Positions 11,831 through 25,300 of a DNA stretch of 64,000 nucleotides are shown one piece after another. Position 1 is the stretch's first letter, and every line of letters starts with the position of its first letter. The position numbers and the translations under genes are program-made. Source of the stretch: Sciurus carolinensis (Eukaryota; Chordata; Mammalia; Rodentia; Sciuridae); the NCBI RefSeq assembly GCF_902686445.1, contig NC_062219.1:106889160-106953159 (forward strand). Reading direction: 5' to 3'. Under the pieces are notes generated by a model that saw only the letters and a list, made by a program, of their open reading frames with translations, made no database searches and was not told the DNA's origin.

Positions 11831-12058
11831 GATGTAGTCTAATGCCTCCACTAATAGGGACACGAGAGAGGCAGGGTTTCTCTGTCTCTGCCCTCCCACC
11901 CAGCCTTCATGTGTGTAGGTGTGTGTGTAGGGTGTGTGTGTGTGTAATACTGGCTGACACTGTCTCTGGTTTTCCATGAAGTCACCTTGAATGACATAAT
12001 GATACTGAAAAAGCTCAGCAAAAATCTCAATATCTAGAGTCCTAAAATTGAATTGTGG

Positions 12059-12195
12059 AGGCTGGAGTTGTAGCTCAGTGGTAGAGCACTTGCCTAGCAT
12101 GTGTGAAGCACTGGGTTGGATCCTCAGTACCGCACAAAAAAATAAATAAAATAAAGGTATTGTGTCCATCTACAACTAAAAAAAATTCTAAAAAA
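12059..12195 (+). mobile_element. ID-type tRNA-derived SINE (sciurid variant)
   Basis: The body starts AGGCTGGAGTTGTAGCTCAG. It has a pol III A box (TAGCTCAGTGG) and a B box (GGGTTGGATCC), then an A-rich joint with AAATAAA words, a short unique tail (GGTATTGTGTCCATCTACAA) and a second A-rich end. The repeat TGAATTGTGG flanks it at 12049-12058 and 12196-12205, giving a 10-bp target-site duplication. The extra tail after the ID body is the form common in squirrels and marmots and is the best taxonomic marker in the window. A (GT)-rich stretch at about 11908-11945 precedes it. Confidence 0.9.
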
Positions 12196-12205
12196 TGAAT
12201 TGTGG

Positions 12206-14450
12206 TTTTGGGGTTCACCTGAAGACATTTTTTATACTTTAGTCCATTCTTATTTCAGATTCTGACTTATGGGGGTAATGTCTTGTGTTCATTTTATTGT
12301 TCACTTATTTTCCCCTTTGACCAGATGACTAACAGCATGGGGAAAGGATGTCGAAGGTGCAGCTTGGTGGCCAAACCACCATTTCTGTCTGTTGTGTGTA
12401 GTTTTGATCTTGACCTCCCCCTAAAAGAACATTTTTCATGGAAAATGCAGTTCCAGAATTCATTGGGGCTTCTCCACAGTGGAAAGTGGAGGAACTAGAG
12501 ACCTCTAAAAATTGAGTTGGAAAAGAAGTAAAGATATTCACAGCAAGCGGGCTGCAGCAAATGTGAAATACCTGGTCCTCAGATAAGAGGCGTGTTCATC
12601 TAAAGTAGCAGGTGAGATTCGGGATGTCCCAGACAAGAGAGGCAGAGAGGCAGTGCTTCCATCTCTTGCAGAAACACACGGTTGAGTTTCCCAAAACATA
12701 GCAGCTGTGAGATTCCTGGGGCTGACTGTACTCAGGGCTTATGTGAACACTGACTTGAGTTTGCAGGGAGCATGCAGGGCTGCGAAGTTGGTCCTGAAAG
12801 ATTTTTAACCATTGCTATATCAAGTGCATTGTTGGCACTCAGTAGGCAGCACCATTAACCTAGTGATTTGCTCTCAACATAGGGTGAGGGAGTAGGAATC
12901 TCAGATTTATCTGCTAAGAAATGTGGCTGAGAGGCCAAGTAGAAAGAAGGCTAGAAAACTGGTGAGCCAGAAGTAGGACAGAGAGGTCTGAGTCCAAAGT
13001 CAGTGTTTGGGTCCCTGCTCTGAGTGCCTTGCCCTTCATCCCATTCATGACAAAACATGCAGAAAGTCTCACAGCAGCGACTTGAGAACTGCACAGATTC
13101 TGCCTCCCATGCATACATACCGATGCAATATTTACTGCACAACCGTGCGTGTCCATCTTAAGATGGGAGACACATGGAGGCTCTTAGAGCTCCTCTAGTC
13201 TATTCTGGCCTTCTCGAGTTACAGAGGAAGCCAGAGCAGAAATGTGCCTTGACTGGCATCAGGGACTGTGCTTAGCAACTTCCCTGTGTCTCACGTTCAG
13301 TCAGGAAGGCGCCTCCTTTCTTCATCCTGGCCTTATACATGAGAGTGACTACTATCTGTTATGTTGTATGGAAAAACTTTGCCCTGAGCTGTTTTTCTTT
13401 ATTTCTTTTTATTGGGAAGTAAATTGAAAAAAATTCAACTCTACTGCTTATTTCCATGAGCACAGGCAGCTATAAAGCAAGAATCCTGGCTTCTTACCTG
13501 AAGTCATTCAATAAAGTCTGGTTAACAATCTCAGGATGCTTGTTTTGAGATGCGACTTGCTACATTTCTTGAAACTGAAACAGTCAGTATTCCCTTATTG
13601 AGTATGGTTCTTATTTGTTCCTGAAAGAAGAAAGGAAAAGCATGGAAAGTGCTTAACCAAGGCCAAACACAAAGCCCCGTTCACTATTAACTTACTATCA
13701 TCTTCTTTAGCTCATGGCATTGCTGCATCCAGAGAGGCAAACTTTCAGAAGCTCTAATAAAGTATGTCAGTCCTTCTGTTTGTTCTTTCCTCTGCTGCAC
13801 TAGAAGAGTCAAATGTAACTGTTTCTACCACTTCCTGGAAATACTTTAAGTTTAAGCTAGTCCTGTCCTTGTGATTGAGGTTGGCCATAGGTTTATGTGA
13901 CCCGCATCAAGATCATCTCTTAAACAAGGAGCATTGGGGCTCAGGGACACAGCAGGGAAGCTTGGAGAAGTGGGGGGCAAAGACAGTATCTCTCTAGACT
14001 AGGAAGACTGGCAAAGGGTGAGACGGATGGCTGAGTCCTGGAGATCTGAGTCCTGAAGGGTCTGATGGAGGTGTGAGAGGTGGGGAGTCTGGGCAGCAGG
14101 GTCACAGGCCCCAGTGTCGGCAGCCATGGCGGCAAGGCCCAGAAACCCCAGGGAGCCCTGGGACTGCAGTGGACAGCAAAGGTGGAGAGACAGACTAGAA
14201 GCAGTGGTGAGTGGAGGCACTTCTCCCTCTTTCTAGCTCCAGGTAACATTCCTGATTTTTCTATGATGCTAGGAAGGATGGGGGGGGTCCTTAGAATTAA
14301 TTAGTCATGGCGAATTTGCACCTGGCCCCAAAGAATAGGATCTCAGAAGCTGGAATTGTGATGCTTCATGGAGTATTTATTAAGTTGTTTTTGCCAAACT
14401 GCCTTGTGTTTTAAGTGTCATAACCACACTGCTTATTCTTTACAATAGTG
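12206..14450. other. Unassigned DNA
   Basis: I see no gene, domain or clear repeat. The longest open frame, 102 codons on the minus strand at 13941-14249, is in a GC-richer patch and has no recognisable motif. A shadow frame of similar length lies opposite, so I treat it as chance. Confidence 0.45.
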
Positions 14451-14451
14451 T

Positions 14452-14636
14452 GTGTGTGGGAGAGAGAAAGAGAGAGAGAGAGAGAGAAACTGTGGATTAA
14501 ATGATGAGCACTGTACCACTGAACTACACCCCCAGTCCTTTTTATTTTACTTTGAAACAAGATTTTGCTAAGATGCTGAGGCTGGTCACCAACTTGCATG
14601 TGTCACCACACTGCCACAGTTGCCTGTTTAAGTAAC
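14452..14636 (-). repeat. GA microsatellite plus decayed B1-ID composite SINE
   Basis: A (GT) then (GA)n run (about 14450-14488) abuts a diverged SINE. Read on the minus strand, a B1 (7SL-derived) part comes first (CCAGCCTCAGCATCTTAGCA), then an A-rich joint, then an ID-like part (GGGGGTGTAGTTCAGTGGTA). Composite B1-ID SINEs are known from squirrels and related rodents. The edges are approximate. Confidence 0.65.
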
Positions 14637-15390
14637 TTTATTGAGACATAATTAACATGCCAGACAATTCACTCATTTAAAATGTAAGCTGCAACGGTTT
14701 TAAGTATATCCAGAGTTGTGTAAACGTCACCACAGTCAATTACAACATTTTATTGCAATTTTCAAGTAAACTGCAGTATTATTAACCATAGTCTCTATGT
14801 TGTACATGGAGTCCCCAGAAATCATTCATCACAACTGAAAGTTTGTATCCTTTGACAGCCATTTCCCCATTTCTCCCAACCCCTTGTCCCTGGCAATCAC
14901 CATTATTTGCTGAGAGATACTTTGTTCTCATCTTCACAAACACTCCTCTGTAAAAGTCCAAAAACTCAGGAAACTATGTGAGGTGAGGGATATATTACCT
15001 GAGCTGATTTGGGTAGTGTATCACAACAACAATAACAAACAAACAAACAAAAACCATTTTTATTGCACCTAAAAAAGCCAGTACTGCATAGCAGTTACCC
15101 ACCATCCCACCCCTCAGAGCCCTAGAAAATCACTAACTGACTTTCTGTTCTTGCAAATTTCCCTTTTCTGGATCTTTTGTATATGCGGAATCATAGGATT
15201 TTTGGTTTCTTGTGTCTGACTTATTTCATTTAGCAAAATGTTTTCAAGTTTCATCCATGGTATAGAATTTATTAGTATTTCATTTTTAAAATTAAGACTC
15301 TATTGTTTTAGACCAGTTTTACATTCATAGCAAAATTGAGAGGAAGACACAGAGATTTCCCATGTGCCCCTCTTCATTTATTTTTATTGT
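14637..15390. repeat. Old L1 (L1M-type) 3'-end fragments
   Basis: Text such as AACTTTATTGAGACATAATT, followed by phrases around 'gtgtaaacgtcaccacagtc' and later 'gcaaaattgagaggaagacac', matches common mammalian L1M 3' UTR sequence in antisense orientation. It is heavily diverged with no coding capacity. The USP14 pseudogene is inserted at its right edge. Confidence 0.6.
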
Positions 15391-15402
15391 CAAATAATAT
15401 TT

Positions 15403-17736
15403 TTTAATCCCTCCATTTTTTTAAATTAAATATTCTCACTTTCTCAAAATAAGCAACAAGAGCTTGTCAACATTTTTTTTAAGGTTGATTACTACAAAAT
15501 CATTGCAAAGTTAAATGTACAAAGCATAGTACATCACAGAGAGACACCATAATAAAGGTATAATCAAGTGTACTATTATTGATCACGATTAATTTTAAAG
15601 TTACAAAAAGCCAACAACAGACTGGACAAATACTTGATTGCACCCATGTTTCCATGGGACGTGGACAGCAGCACTGTTACACAATGAGAGCAATACTTCC
15701 TTTTCCACCTTCTTGGGAAAATATTTGTTAGATAAGGCAAAGGATGGGCAGCTTCTGAATGGTGATATGAACCATGCAAGAACAACAAATAATAGTAACA
15801 GGTGTGTAATACATTGCTCAATCTTGGGCTGAGAGGGCAAGAAGAAAAATCGCAGAAGGTAATGGGTGAAAGGCATTTCAACTAAGAATTTTTTTTTTAA
15901 TCAATGCAAGAAATAACTTTTAAAAAATGTCTTCCAGCCACCTTTACACAGGGCAGCACAATTCAAAGGAAATTTTCTTTTCTGTAATTTTACATTGATG
16001 CACAAGAGGTCTCTTTCTGTGCTCTCTGGTTCCATGTGAAGGGGAAACAGATAAAACCACCTAAATGTCTTCCTCTAAAGCTCTGGATTACAGAAATGAT
16101 GAACAAAACCCATTTATTTCACACCTAGGCATAAATAGCTAAATTGGAGATTACTGTTCACTTTCCTCTTCCATTATTTCAACTCTGCGAGGCCCGTAAA
16201 GTTAAACATAAGTGATATGCCAGTCTTCACCACCAGAAAGCCACAAGGTGTCTTCTGGTGTTACAATGCTGACTTTATCATCATCAAACTTAATCCATTC
16301 ATTTTGTTTCCTTTTCACCCATGATACATAATGACCTGAAGAGCTAGACCTTCCCTGTGTGTTAGCACTGCTTGTAAGTCATAGTATCCATAATTATTGA
16401 AGCCAATATCATCAGCAAATGAAAAGTATTCATACTTAATTTCTTTATGAGGACTACTCTTCTTGTCACCTGTATTTGGCTGTTGATTCACTTTTTTATG
16501 TTCTAGATCCTTGAATTTTGATAGGAAAGAGATCATTTTCTCCTGAAGTTCTGCTGTACACAGTTCATATACATCTAACATAAGAGGAAACCTAACATCC
16601 TTAAGAACTTTGGCATTCACAGATTCCTTCTCTTTATAAAATAATTTAACCATCTGAATAGTTAAGTAAGCAGGTAGCTGGCTGATTTTAGAAGATTTGC
16701 TATACAAAGCATTTCTTTGCAATGTCAGAGACTGTTTGGTGATTTCTTCCTGAAGTTACAATTTAAGTCCTGTAAAAAGATACTTGACTTCCTGATTAAT
16801 AAAACAGCTAAGCTAGAGTTGATTTTCCTTTCCTTTGGTGACTTCTTCTGCAGATTCTGTACATTTCATGGTCGTTTCAAATTCAACACCGAAGAAGTGA
16901 TCAACTAAACTTTTCTTTTTAGAAGGTGTCACTGCTGATGTAGATGAAGAATCTGTCTCTTTAACAGAATAATCTTCTATGGCTTCCAATTTTTGTTGTA
17001 ATACATCATTTGTATCCAACATTCATTAGCATCCCGTTGAAGATATTGTCCTTGTTTACCCTTCTCTGCAAACTGGGAAAGAAATGTGCAAAAATTGCAG
17101 TAGAATAATAGGTGGAATACTAGAAGTTTTATCCATGGAATCAAACAAATCGCTAAGGGCTGCAGTACTATACTGCACTGAAGTCATTTCCCCTGAGGCT
17201 CTCAAGGTACCTGCATACCTTTTAAGGACATCTTTGAGTTCAGGCACAGATCGAATACCTTGAACTTCAGTGTTCATGTAACAAGTGTTACCAAGATTTG
17301 TCAACCCACATGGTAATTCCATAGCAGTTGCTAACTGTTCTTCTGTCATGACTTCTATGAAGACAGTTTTAGCTGAAGAGCGTCTGCTAACCCCACCATT
17401 AGTAGAGTCATTCATTTTTTATTTTGATGTTTCCCCAATCATCATCCTTCAAGATTCCTTCTTTCATCATAACTTTCTGTCTGGCTGTTTGAACTCCAGA
17501 CAGTGCAAAGAGCTGAGCCTTGAATACCATTGGAGGTTCATCAGTATTCAATTCTACACCTTCAAATTTCTCCTTTCCCCATTTTACAGTAACGGAGTAC
17601 AGCGGTGTGGCGGGGGTGTGCCGGGAGGTGGTGGGGCCTGGCAAGCACCGCGCAGGGAAAGGGACCAGAAGAAGCTTGTGAAGGCAGCGGAGGTGGAAGC
17701 GTGGTGGTGGTGGCGGCTCGGGTGTGACGAGTCTCC
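15403..17736 (-). pseudogene. USP14: Processed USP14 pseudogene (ubiquitin-specific protease 14)
   Basis: This is an intronless copy of the mRNA for USP14, the proteasome-associated deubiquitinase that trims ubiquitin chains at the 19S particle. The coding-equivalent region is 16151-17608. The N-terminal ubiquitin-like domain is visible (LYSVTVKWGKEKFEGVEL), as are the Cys box (GLTNLGNTCYMN) and the catalytic-domain C-terminus ending in EEESEQ before a TAA at 16151-16153. It is dead. The initiator codon reads ACA (17606-17608), the frame changes near 17405 with a small deletion, again near 17040, and in the His-box region near 16320. 5' and 3' UTR sequence is included. The 12-bp repeat CAAATAATATTT brackets it (15391-15402 and 17737-17748), and a decayed T-rich stretch at the 3' end fits an old A tail. 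Identity is secure; exact ends rest on the repeat. Confidence 0.93.
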
Positions 17737-17748
17737 CAAATAATATTT

Positions 17749-17880
17749 AATATGTGAAAAAACTGAAGCTCAGAAGACCTAATGTGATTGGCACATGAAG
17801 CTTGAACTTGAGTCTTCCCAGAATACAAAAAATATTCCTCTGATACAGCAGTCGTCTTTCTACCTCCTATTTCCAACTGC
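17749..17880 (-). repeat. Degenerate MIR SINE beside the USP14 insertion
   Basis: GTGAAAAAACTGAAGCTCAG and the following 'cttgaacttgagtcttccc' resemble the MIR core in antisense orientation. It is diverged, with approximate edges. Confidence 0.45.
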
Positions 17881-20261
17881 AGAGAGCTCAGGTATCAAGT
17901 GGAAATTTTTCCACTTGATATTTTGAATTATTTACTTTCAAAAGAGGAGGAAAATAAGCCCTGCTAAATTACTTTTGCCACAGTTAGTCCTATGTATTAA
18001 TGAACAGATGAAGAATATTACACTAGACAATTAGACATGATGGAAAATGTTTTATGCAATTCATGAATCAAATTAATAAAACGTATAGTGGCCACTTAGC
18101 AAGTTGAGAGTGAAGGAAAGGTCATTTAAAATATTAATATTAAGTTTAATTATGATTGAGTTAAGCTTGAATGATTTTTTAGTGAATCATTTTGTTTGTT
18201 TTTGGAAAAAACTTATTTCACAATGAGGTGATTAGATGAAGATGACATGTCTTATTCCTGCAGGAAGAGCCCTGTAACGCTGCAGCATATTGTTATAGAG
18301 CTAAGAATTCTGCCTGTTCTTTTCTTGCTTAACACAGTGATTAGTGATCTAATGCCAACAAGACTTTTATTAAACAGAAACCAAATTTCCATTTGAAGAT
18401 AGAGGCCCAAGTTGCTGGAATTACAGACATGCACCACTGTGCCCGGCCATGTGATTGGATATTAAAGTTCCTGTTTTGAACCTCTGTGCTCTCTTTCCTG
18501 TAAGTATATGCAGGTGCTCACAAAATGTGTTGATGAGTGTCTGCTACATGAGCTAGTAATCTGTGCGACTCAGAAATTATCTTGGGTGGGAGTTCTTTTC
18601 TATTTAAGAAACCAATCAATGACTCAGAAAATAAAGTCCAACAACCAACATATAATTTCGACTTCAGTGTTATGACTTTAAGAAACATCATTGCATAGCA
18701 CATCCATAATACATGTAGTGTCATCACGTTGTCACCCTTGAGCTGGAATTCAGCATGCTGAAACTGTGTTCTACATGAATCAGATTAAAGAGGACCAAAG
18801 GCATAAAGAATAGGAATCAGAATTTCAGTTCCAGTACAGTTCAGGCAGGCTGGTTTATGCTGGGGTAGCCAACATCACGGCCCCTCGCTCATGCTGTGTC
18901 CAGTGTGGGCTGTGGGAGGGAACTTTTTCCTTCTCACTGACAATCAGGGACCCTGGCTGAGGGAGGCTCTGCCTTCTTGTTGCTGCACAGTCCCTATCAC
19001 AGCATCAGGGAAGTAGGGGGACGAGGCCATTTACTTACACATTTCCACTTGAAATTGACATCCTCCACCTCTGCTTAAAACCCACTGACCCAAACTAGTC
19101 ATACAACCCTGCATAGCTGTTAAGGTCCTGGGAAATGTGGGAGAGTGGAGATCCAGAGATACAGAGATCCAGTGTTTTCCAAGAGTGCTTCTTCCACTCC
19201 CAGGACTCTGCAGGTGTGAAATGGCTTCTGTAAACACTGATGTAAAGTCACCTAAATGAGGAACCTGAGAACCACTGGATGGATGGTTCCAGTTTTATGT
19301 GCCTTTTCATTAGGGATCTATCACATAATGTCTTGGAAAGAAAACTTTTGCTGCCAATAGAAGTTGGAACTTGACTCGTGTGATCCACAGTTTTCTGTCC
19401 TGCAAGGACCATTCACTTACACAGTCTCATGCAGGTTTTGTCTTTGCTAGTCACTGAACAAGCTACGAGGGCTCCAAATGTGACATTTCTCTGCCCCGAG
19501 GTTAGCTTCTTAAGCAGTAAAGCAAAGATGTTAGACTGGGTCTCTGACTAGGTACTATGGTTCTATGCGTGTTTGTCTTCAACAACAGCAGCATCAGAAT
19601 CAATGGAGAGCTCACATGCTTTGTGAAGCAGGAACCATAGCCCCCTCCTGGGTCTCTTCTTTACAATTCTTTCAAGAATTACAAAATATCTGAAGGCTAG
19701 GTCATCTGAAGACAAGGCATCAACTAAGGCTATTTTGTACTTAGCTAGTTCCTGTCTCCTCCAAAAGAGAATATTTTAAGATTCCTTGTCCTATGGCCTG
19801 TTGGGGGACATAACCATGGCATTTTTGTGAAGGAACAAGGTAGATTTTAAAAAGAAGTCAATTGCTGTTAATTGACTATGCATGCTGTCATGTGTCATCT
19901 AAATTTATAACATTTGTTCAATATTGGCACACATATGCCCATACTCAGATGATGCGTCTTCCCGAGGTGTTTTCCTCCTCAAGCAGTGAAGGGCCCTTCC
20001 CACAGTGGGGATGGGAGTCTCTTCTAGGTCAGTCTGAAGCACAGTTCCCACAAGGTGGTGGGGGTGTGTTCTAGGGAAGGAAATTGGGGGAGGAAGTGGA
20101 GCACACAGCAGAACTTTGCCCCCTCCCTTCTGTACTGTAGGCTGTACCACAAATTGACCACTTTTCCTGTAAGAGTTAGGAGAGAACCACAGTGTAAATT
20201 ATAACTACGACAAAGTCAAGTTGCTTTCTCTTGTAGATGGCATTTTCCTCATTAAGCAGGA
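17881..20261. other. Unassigned DNA with a B1/Alu-like SINE remnant at about 18395-18452
   Basis: No gene is recognised. At 18395-18452 the text 'aagttgctggaattacagacatg' and then 'caccactgtgcccggcc' is the 5' end of a 7SL-derived (B1-like) SINE in antisense orientation. The rest shows no domain, array or intact repeat that I can name. Confidence 0.5.
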
Positions 20262-20432
20262 TACAGTTTAATAGTATGAGGACAAGTTCTGTAGCCAGAG
20301 TCCTTGGGTTCAAGTTCCACTTCTGCCACAAGCAGTGTGACTTTGGTAAGTCCCTTGTTCTCTCCAAGCTTCAATTCTCTCATTTGTACAACAGGGTTAA
20401 TAATGGGCCAACAGGTTTGTTTACTAAGTCAT
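20262..20432 (+). repeat. MIR SINE
   Basis: Plus-strand MIR order is clear: 'gtagccagagtccttgggttcaag', then a 'cttctgccacaagcagtgtgac' block, then 'caattctctcatttgtacaac' and 'gttaataatgggcc'. It is ancient and diverged. The ID SINE at 20445 was inserted just downstream. Confidence 0.8.
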
Positions 20433-20444
20433 CACAGATAATTT

Positions 20445-20529
20445 TTTTTTTTTTGGTGCTGGGAATTGAACCCAGTGCCTTGTGCATGCTAGGCAAGCAC
20501 TCTACCAACTGAACCATTTTCCCAGCCCC
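20445..20529 (-). mobile_element. ID SINE (minus strand)
   Basis: A T-run (the A tail of the element) is followed by the reverse complement of an ID body: GGGGGCTGGGAAAATGGTTC, an A box near GTTCAGTTGGTAGAG, and a B box near GGGTTCAATTCCC. The flanking repeat CAGATAATTT at 20435-20444 and 20530-20539 is a target-site duplication, which supports these limits to within a few bases. Confidence 0.88.
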
Positions 20530-20539
20530 CAGATAATTT

Positions 20540-22366
20540 GACTTTGGTCAATCTTAGGGATTTCATTCATGCTGCATATCACATTCATTGGAGATATATA
20601 GAATTCTTTCTTCATTCCAGATCAATCTCTAATTAGAGAAAACAAACACACCCTCATGCTTTTCTTACATCTTTCCTCACCAAAGACATCTTAGTTTCTT
20701 TGTTTCCCTTATTATTTCTAGCTTCAATTACCATAAACTAATTAGAAGTTTAGTCCTTAGCAATCTTAATTTTTAGTGAAAATTTAAATAGTAAGCAATT
20801 TCAAACTGTTCTATATCAGCATTTTTCAAAAATTTTGAAATATGTTTCACTGTAGCATAATTTTTAAATAGACACAAGTACATTTAGTTACTCTATGCCA
20901 TACAAAATAGGATGCTGAAATACATGAACTTTAAACTTATGCTTATTAATTAACATTTTTAGTATTTTAACTTGTTTAGAAATGATACAGATAAATAATG
21001 AGTCCCTATTTACTTAATTTCACCTTAAGTTTTCAGGTTACCGAAAAGTTTTTTGAAACTTAAAGAGTTAATTTTGAAATATTTATGCTGTAGTATACCC
21101 AGGTCGGATATTATGTATGTTACATAAAACCTCAGGCTAGGGAAATAAAAGAAATATGACACCTTCAAGTATAGTTGTCCTGACTCTTCATGATGCCAAA
21201 GGTCAACAGATGTGTGTGTGTATTCTGTTTTAAAGCGTGAGATGTGTCAGCTAATGTTCATCCTTACCAAGCAAGAATACACAAATAAACACTAGCTCTG
21301 AACCTCTGAAATTTAGGTGAAGTGCATATTTCTGGAAATACAGCATTTCTTTATGGGCCTTGCTGTGGGGAGGACAAACGGTCCCTTAGAACTTAGTAGA
21401 ACCTGCTAGGTTGTGGTCTGCAACTCTCAGAGCCTCTATGGACTCTAAACTGCTTTCTTCAACCCCTTCCAACTCCAGATCCCTCAGCCTGCTAAGCTTA
21501 AGTTGTGAGTTGGTAGCTAAGCTTCAAAATCACAACATTAGCCTGGAAGTGTTAATGTTCCTAAAAATATTTAATTTTCTCCTAGGGAATTATGTGCTTA
21601 TTGGTAGGAAATAGATGACTAAGCAATAATGATCAACCCCATGAGATGATTCTTGCATAGGAAAGCAAATAGACCTAATGGATAACGGGCATTTCAAAGC
21701 TTACTATGAAATGAAGGAAGCAAGCAGTATTTTCTTGAAACTTGGAGGATATATCATGACATCACTTTTTTTCTCTGTTATGATGTTTCCCCTGATCATC
21801 AAGAATTTCAAGGCAAATATTTCACACTTGTAGGTATTGAGTAATAGGCTCAAATGTAGTTATTTGCCTTGCACACCATTTTATTTGTGTTTCCACACAT
21901 TAGCAAAAATGTCATCTCTCTGAGCTATAACTATAAACACTGTGAGCCAAAAGTGTGCTTCCACCTTAATTAAAATACAAATCAATATGTCAATCAACAT
22001 ACATTTATTAAACATTCCCTGTAGGGAGGATGCTGTCCTAGGCATAACAGAGTAGGGGTGAGTGTATGACATGATCCCTCTCTTCACGGGTCTTAGAAAA
22101 CTATGGTTTTATTCGTGCTTTTAGCATTAGATACATTTATATTAAGAATTATATTAATAGAGCTTAAGAATTCCAATTGCTAGTATGAATTCTATAAGAA
22201 GTAGAAAATATCTAGAAATCATTAACTTTTTTTATAGTCTAAGACTTTAAGTTTTTTCAAAATAGAGATTACAGTATGTTGTCTTCACAGTGAATTAATA
22301 TACTAGGATTTCCATTCATTTGACATTGTTTCTATTTGAAATTATAATATACTTATGTGTGAAACC
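20540..22366. other. Unassigned A/T-rich DNA
   Basis: Nothing coding is recognised. The sequence is A/T-rich and unique-looking, with open frames under about 75 codons. Confidence 0.5.
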
Positions 22367-22380
22367 AAATTCCAACTTCT

Positions 22381-25300
22381 TTTTTTTTTTATTATAAAAT
22401 TGTAAACAAATGGGATACATGTTGTTTCTCTGTCTGTACATGGCGTAAAGGCATACCATTTGTGTAATCATAAATCTACATAGGGTAATGTTGTTTGATT
22501 CATTCTGCCATTTTTTCCCCTTCCCCCCCTCCCCTCCCACCCTTCCCCTCCATCTATACAGTCCTTCCTTCCTCCATTCCTGCCCCCCTCCCTAAACCCA
22601 ACTCCAACCCCAACACTAACCCTTCCCACCCCCCATTATGTGTCATCATCCACTTATTAGTGAGATCATTCTTCCTTTGGTTTTTTGAGATTGGCTTATC
22701 TCACTTAGCATGATATTCTCCAGTTTCATCCATTTGCCTGCAAATGCCATAATTTTATCGTTCTTTATGGCTGAGTAATATTCCATTGTATATATATACC
22801 ACGTTTTCTTTATCCATTCATCAATTGAAGGACATCTAGGTTGGTTCCACAATCTGGCTATTGTGAACTGAGCAGCTATGAACATTGATGTGGCTGTATC
22901 TCTGTAATATGCTGATTTTAAGTCCTTTGGGTATAGGCCAAGGAGTGGGATAGCTGGGTCAAATGGTGGTTCCATTCCAAGTTTTCTAAGGAATCTCCAC
23001 ACTGCTTTCCAGAGTGGCTGCACTAATTTGCAGCCCCACCAGCAATGTAAGAGTGTACCTTTCTCCCCACATCCTCGCCAACACCTGTTGTTGGTTGTAT
23101 TCTTGATAATTGCCATTCTAATTGGGGTGAGATGGAATCTTAGGGTGGTTTTGATTTGCATTTCTCTTATTACTAGAGATGTTGAACATTTTTCCATATG
23201 TTTGTTGATTGCTTGTATATCTTCTTCTGTGAAGTGTCTATTCATTTCGTTAGCCCATTTGTCGATTGGATTATTTACATTCTTGGTGTAGAGTTTTTTG
23301 AGTTCTTTATAGATTCTGGAGATTAGCGCTCTATCTGAAGTATGATTGGCAAAGATTTTCTCCCACTCTGTAGGCTCTTTCTTTGCATTGCTGATAGTTT
23401 CCTTTGCTGAGAGAAAGCTTTTTAGTTTGAATCTATCCCAGTTATTAATTCTTGCTTTTATTTCTTGTGCTATGGGAGTCCTGTTGAGGAAGTCTGGTCC
23501 TAAGCCGACATGTTGAAGCTCTGGACCTACTTTTTCTTCTATAAGATGCAAGGTCTCTGGTCTGATTCCGAGGTCCTTAATCCATTTTGAGTTTAGTTTC
23601 GTGCATGGTGAGAGATATGGGTTTAGTTTCATTCTGTTGCATATGGATTTCCAATTCTCCCAGCACCATTTGTTGAAGAGGCTATCTTTTCTCCATTGCA
23701 TATTTTTGGCCCCTTTGTCTAGTATGAGAAAATTGTATTTATTTGGGTTTGTGTCCGTGTCCTCTATTCTGTACCATTGATCCACCTTTCTATTTTGGTA
23801 CCAATACCATGCCGTTTTTGTTACTATTGCTTTGTAGTAGAGTTGAAGATCTGGTATTGCGATACCCCCTGCTTCACTCTTTCTGCCAAGGATTGCTTTA
23901 GCTATTCTGGGTTTTTTATTCTTCCAGATGAATTTCATAATTGCTTGCTCTATTTCTGTAAGGTACATCATTGGGATTTTAATTGGAATTGCATTGACTC
24001 TGTATAGCACTTTTGGTAGTATGGCCATTTTGACAATATTAATTCTTCCTATCCAAGAACATGGGAGATCTTTCCATCTTCTAAGTTTTTCTTGAATTTC
24101 TTTCTTTAGTGTTCTGTAGTTCTCATTATAGAGGTCTTTCACCTCTTTTGTGAGATTGATTCCCAAATACTTTATTTTTTTCGAAGCTATTGTGAATGGG
24201 GTAGTTTTCCTAATTTCTCTTTCTGAAGATTCATCGCTTATATATAAAAATGCCTTCGATTTATGTGCATTGATCTTATATCCCGCTACTTTACTGAATT
24301 CACTTATGAGATCTAAAAGTTTTCTGGTGGAATTTCCTGGTTCCTCTAAGTATACCATCATATCATCAGCAAATAGGGATAGTTTGAGTTCTTCTTTTCC
24401 TATTCGTATCCCTTTAATTTCTTTGGTCTGTCTAATTGCTCTGGCTAGAGTTTCAAGGACGATATTGAAAAGAAGTGGTGAAAGAGGGCATCCCTGCCTT
24501 GTTCCAGTTTTTAGAGGGAATGCTTTCAGTTTTTCACCATTTAGAATGATATTAGCAATGGGTTTAGCGTAGATGGCCTTTACAATGTTAAGGAATGTTC
24601 CCACTATCCCTATTTTTTCTAGTGTTTTGAGCATGAAGGGGTGCTGTATTTTATCAAATGCTTTTTCTGCATCTATCGAAATAATCATGTGATTCTTGAC
24701 TTTAAGTCTATTGATATGGTGAATGACATTTATTGATTTTCTGATGTTGAACCAACCTTGCATCCCTGGGATGAAACCCACTTGATCATGGTGCACTATC
24801 TTTTTAATATGTTTTTGTATGCGATTTGCTAAAATTTTGTTTAGAATTTTTGCATCGATGTTCATTAAGGATATTGGTCTGAAATTTTCTTTCCTCGATG
24901 TGTCTCTGTCTGGTTTAGGTATCAGGGTAATATTGGCTTCATAGAATGAGTTTGGGAGAGTTCCCTCCTCTTCTATTTTCTGGAATACTTTGAGAAGTAT
25001 TGGAATGAGTTCTTCTTTAAAAGTTTTGTAGAACTTGGCTGAGAACCCATCTGGTCCTGGACTTTTCTTTGTTGGTAGGCTTTTGATGACTTCTTCTATT
25101 TCATTACTTGAAATTGGTCTATTTAAATTGTGTATGTCCTCCTCGTTCAGTTTAGGCAATTCATATGTCTCTAGAAACCTGTTGATGTCTTCAAGATTTT
25201 CTATTTTGTTGGAGTATAGGTTTTCAAAATAGCTTCTAATTATGTTTTGTATTTCGGTCGTGTCTGTTGTGATATTTCCTTGTTCATTCCGAATTTTAGT

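Noticed and set aside
12059..12130. A functional tRNA gene
   Set aside because: A and B boxes are present, but the body fits an ID SINE with an A-rich tail and a target-site duplication, and it cannot be read as a tRNA cloverleaf gene.
13941..14249. 102-codon minus-strand frame
   Set aside because: GC-rich patch with an open shadow frame opposite; no motif or exon signal.
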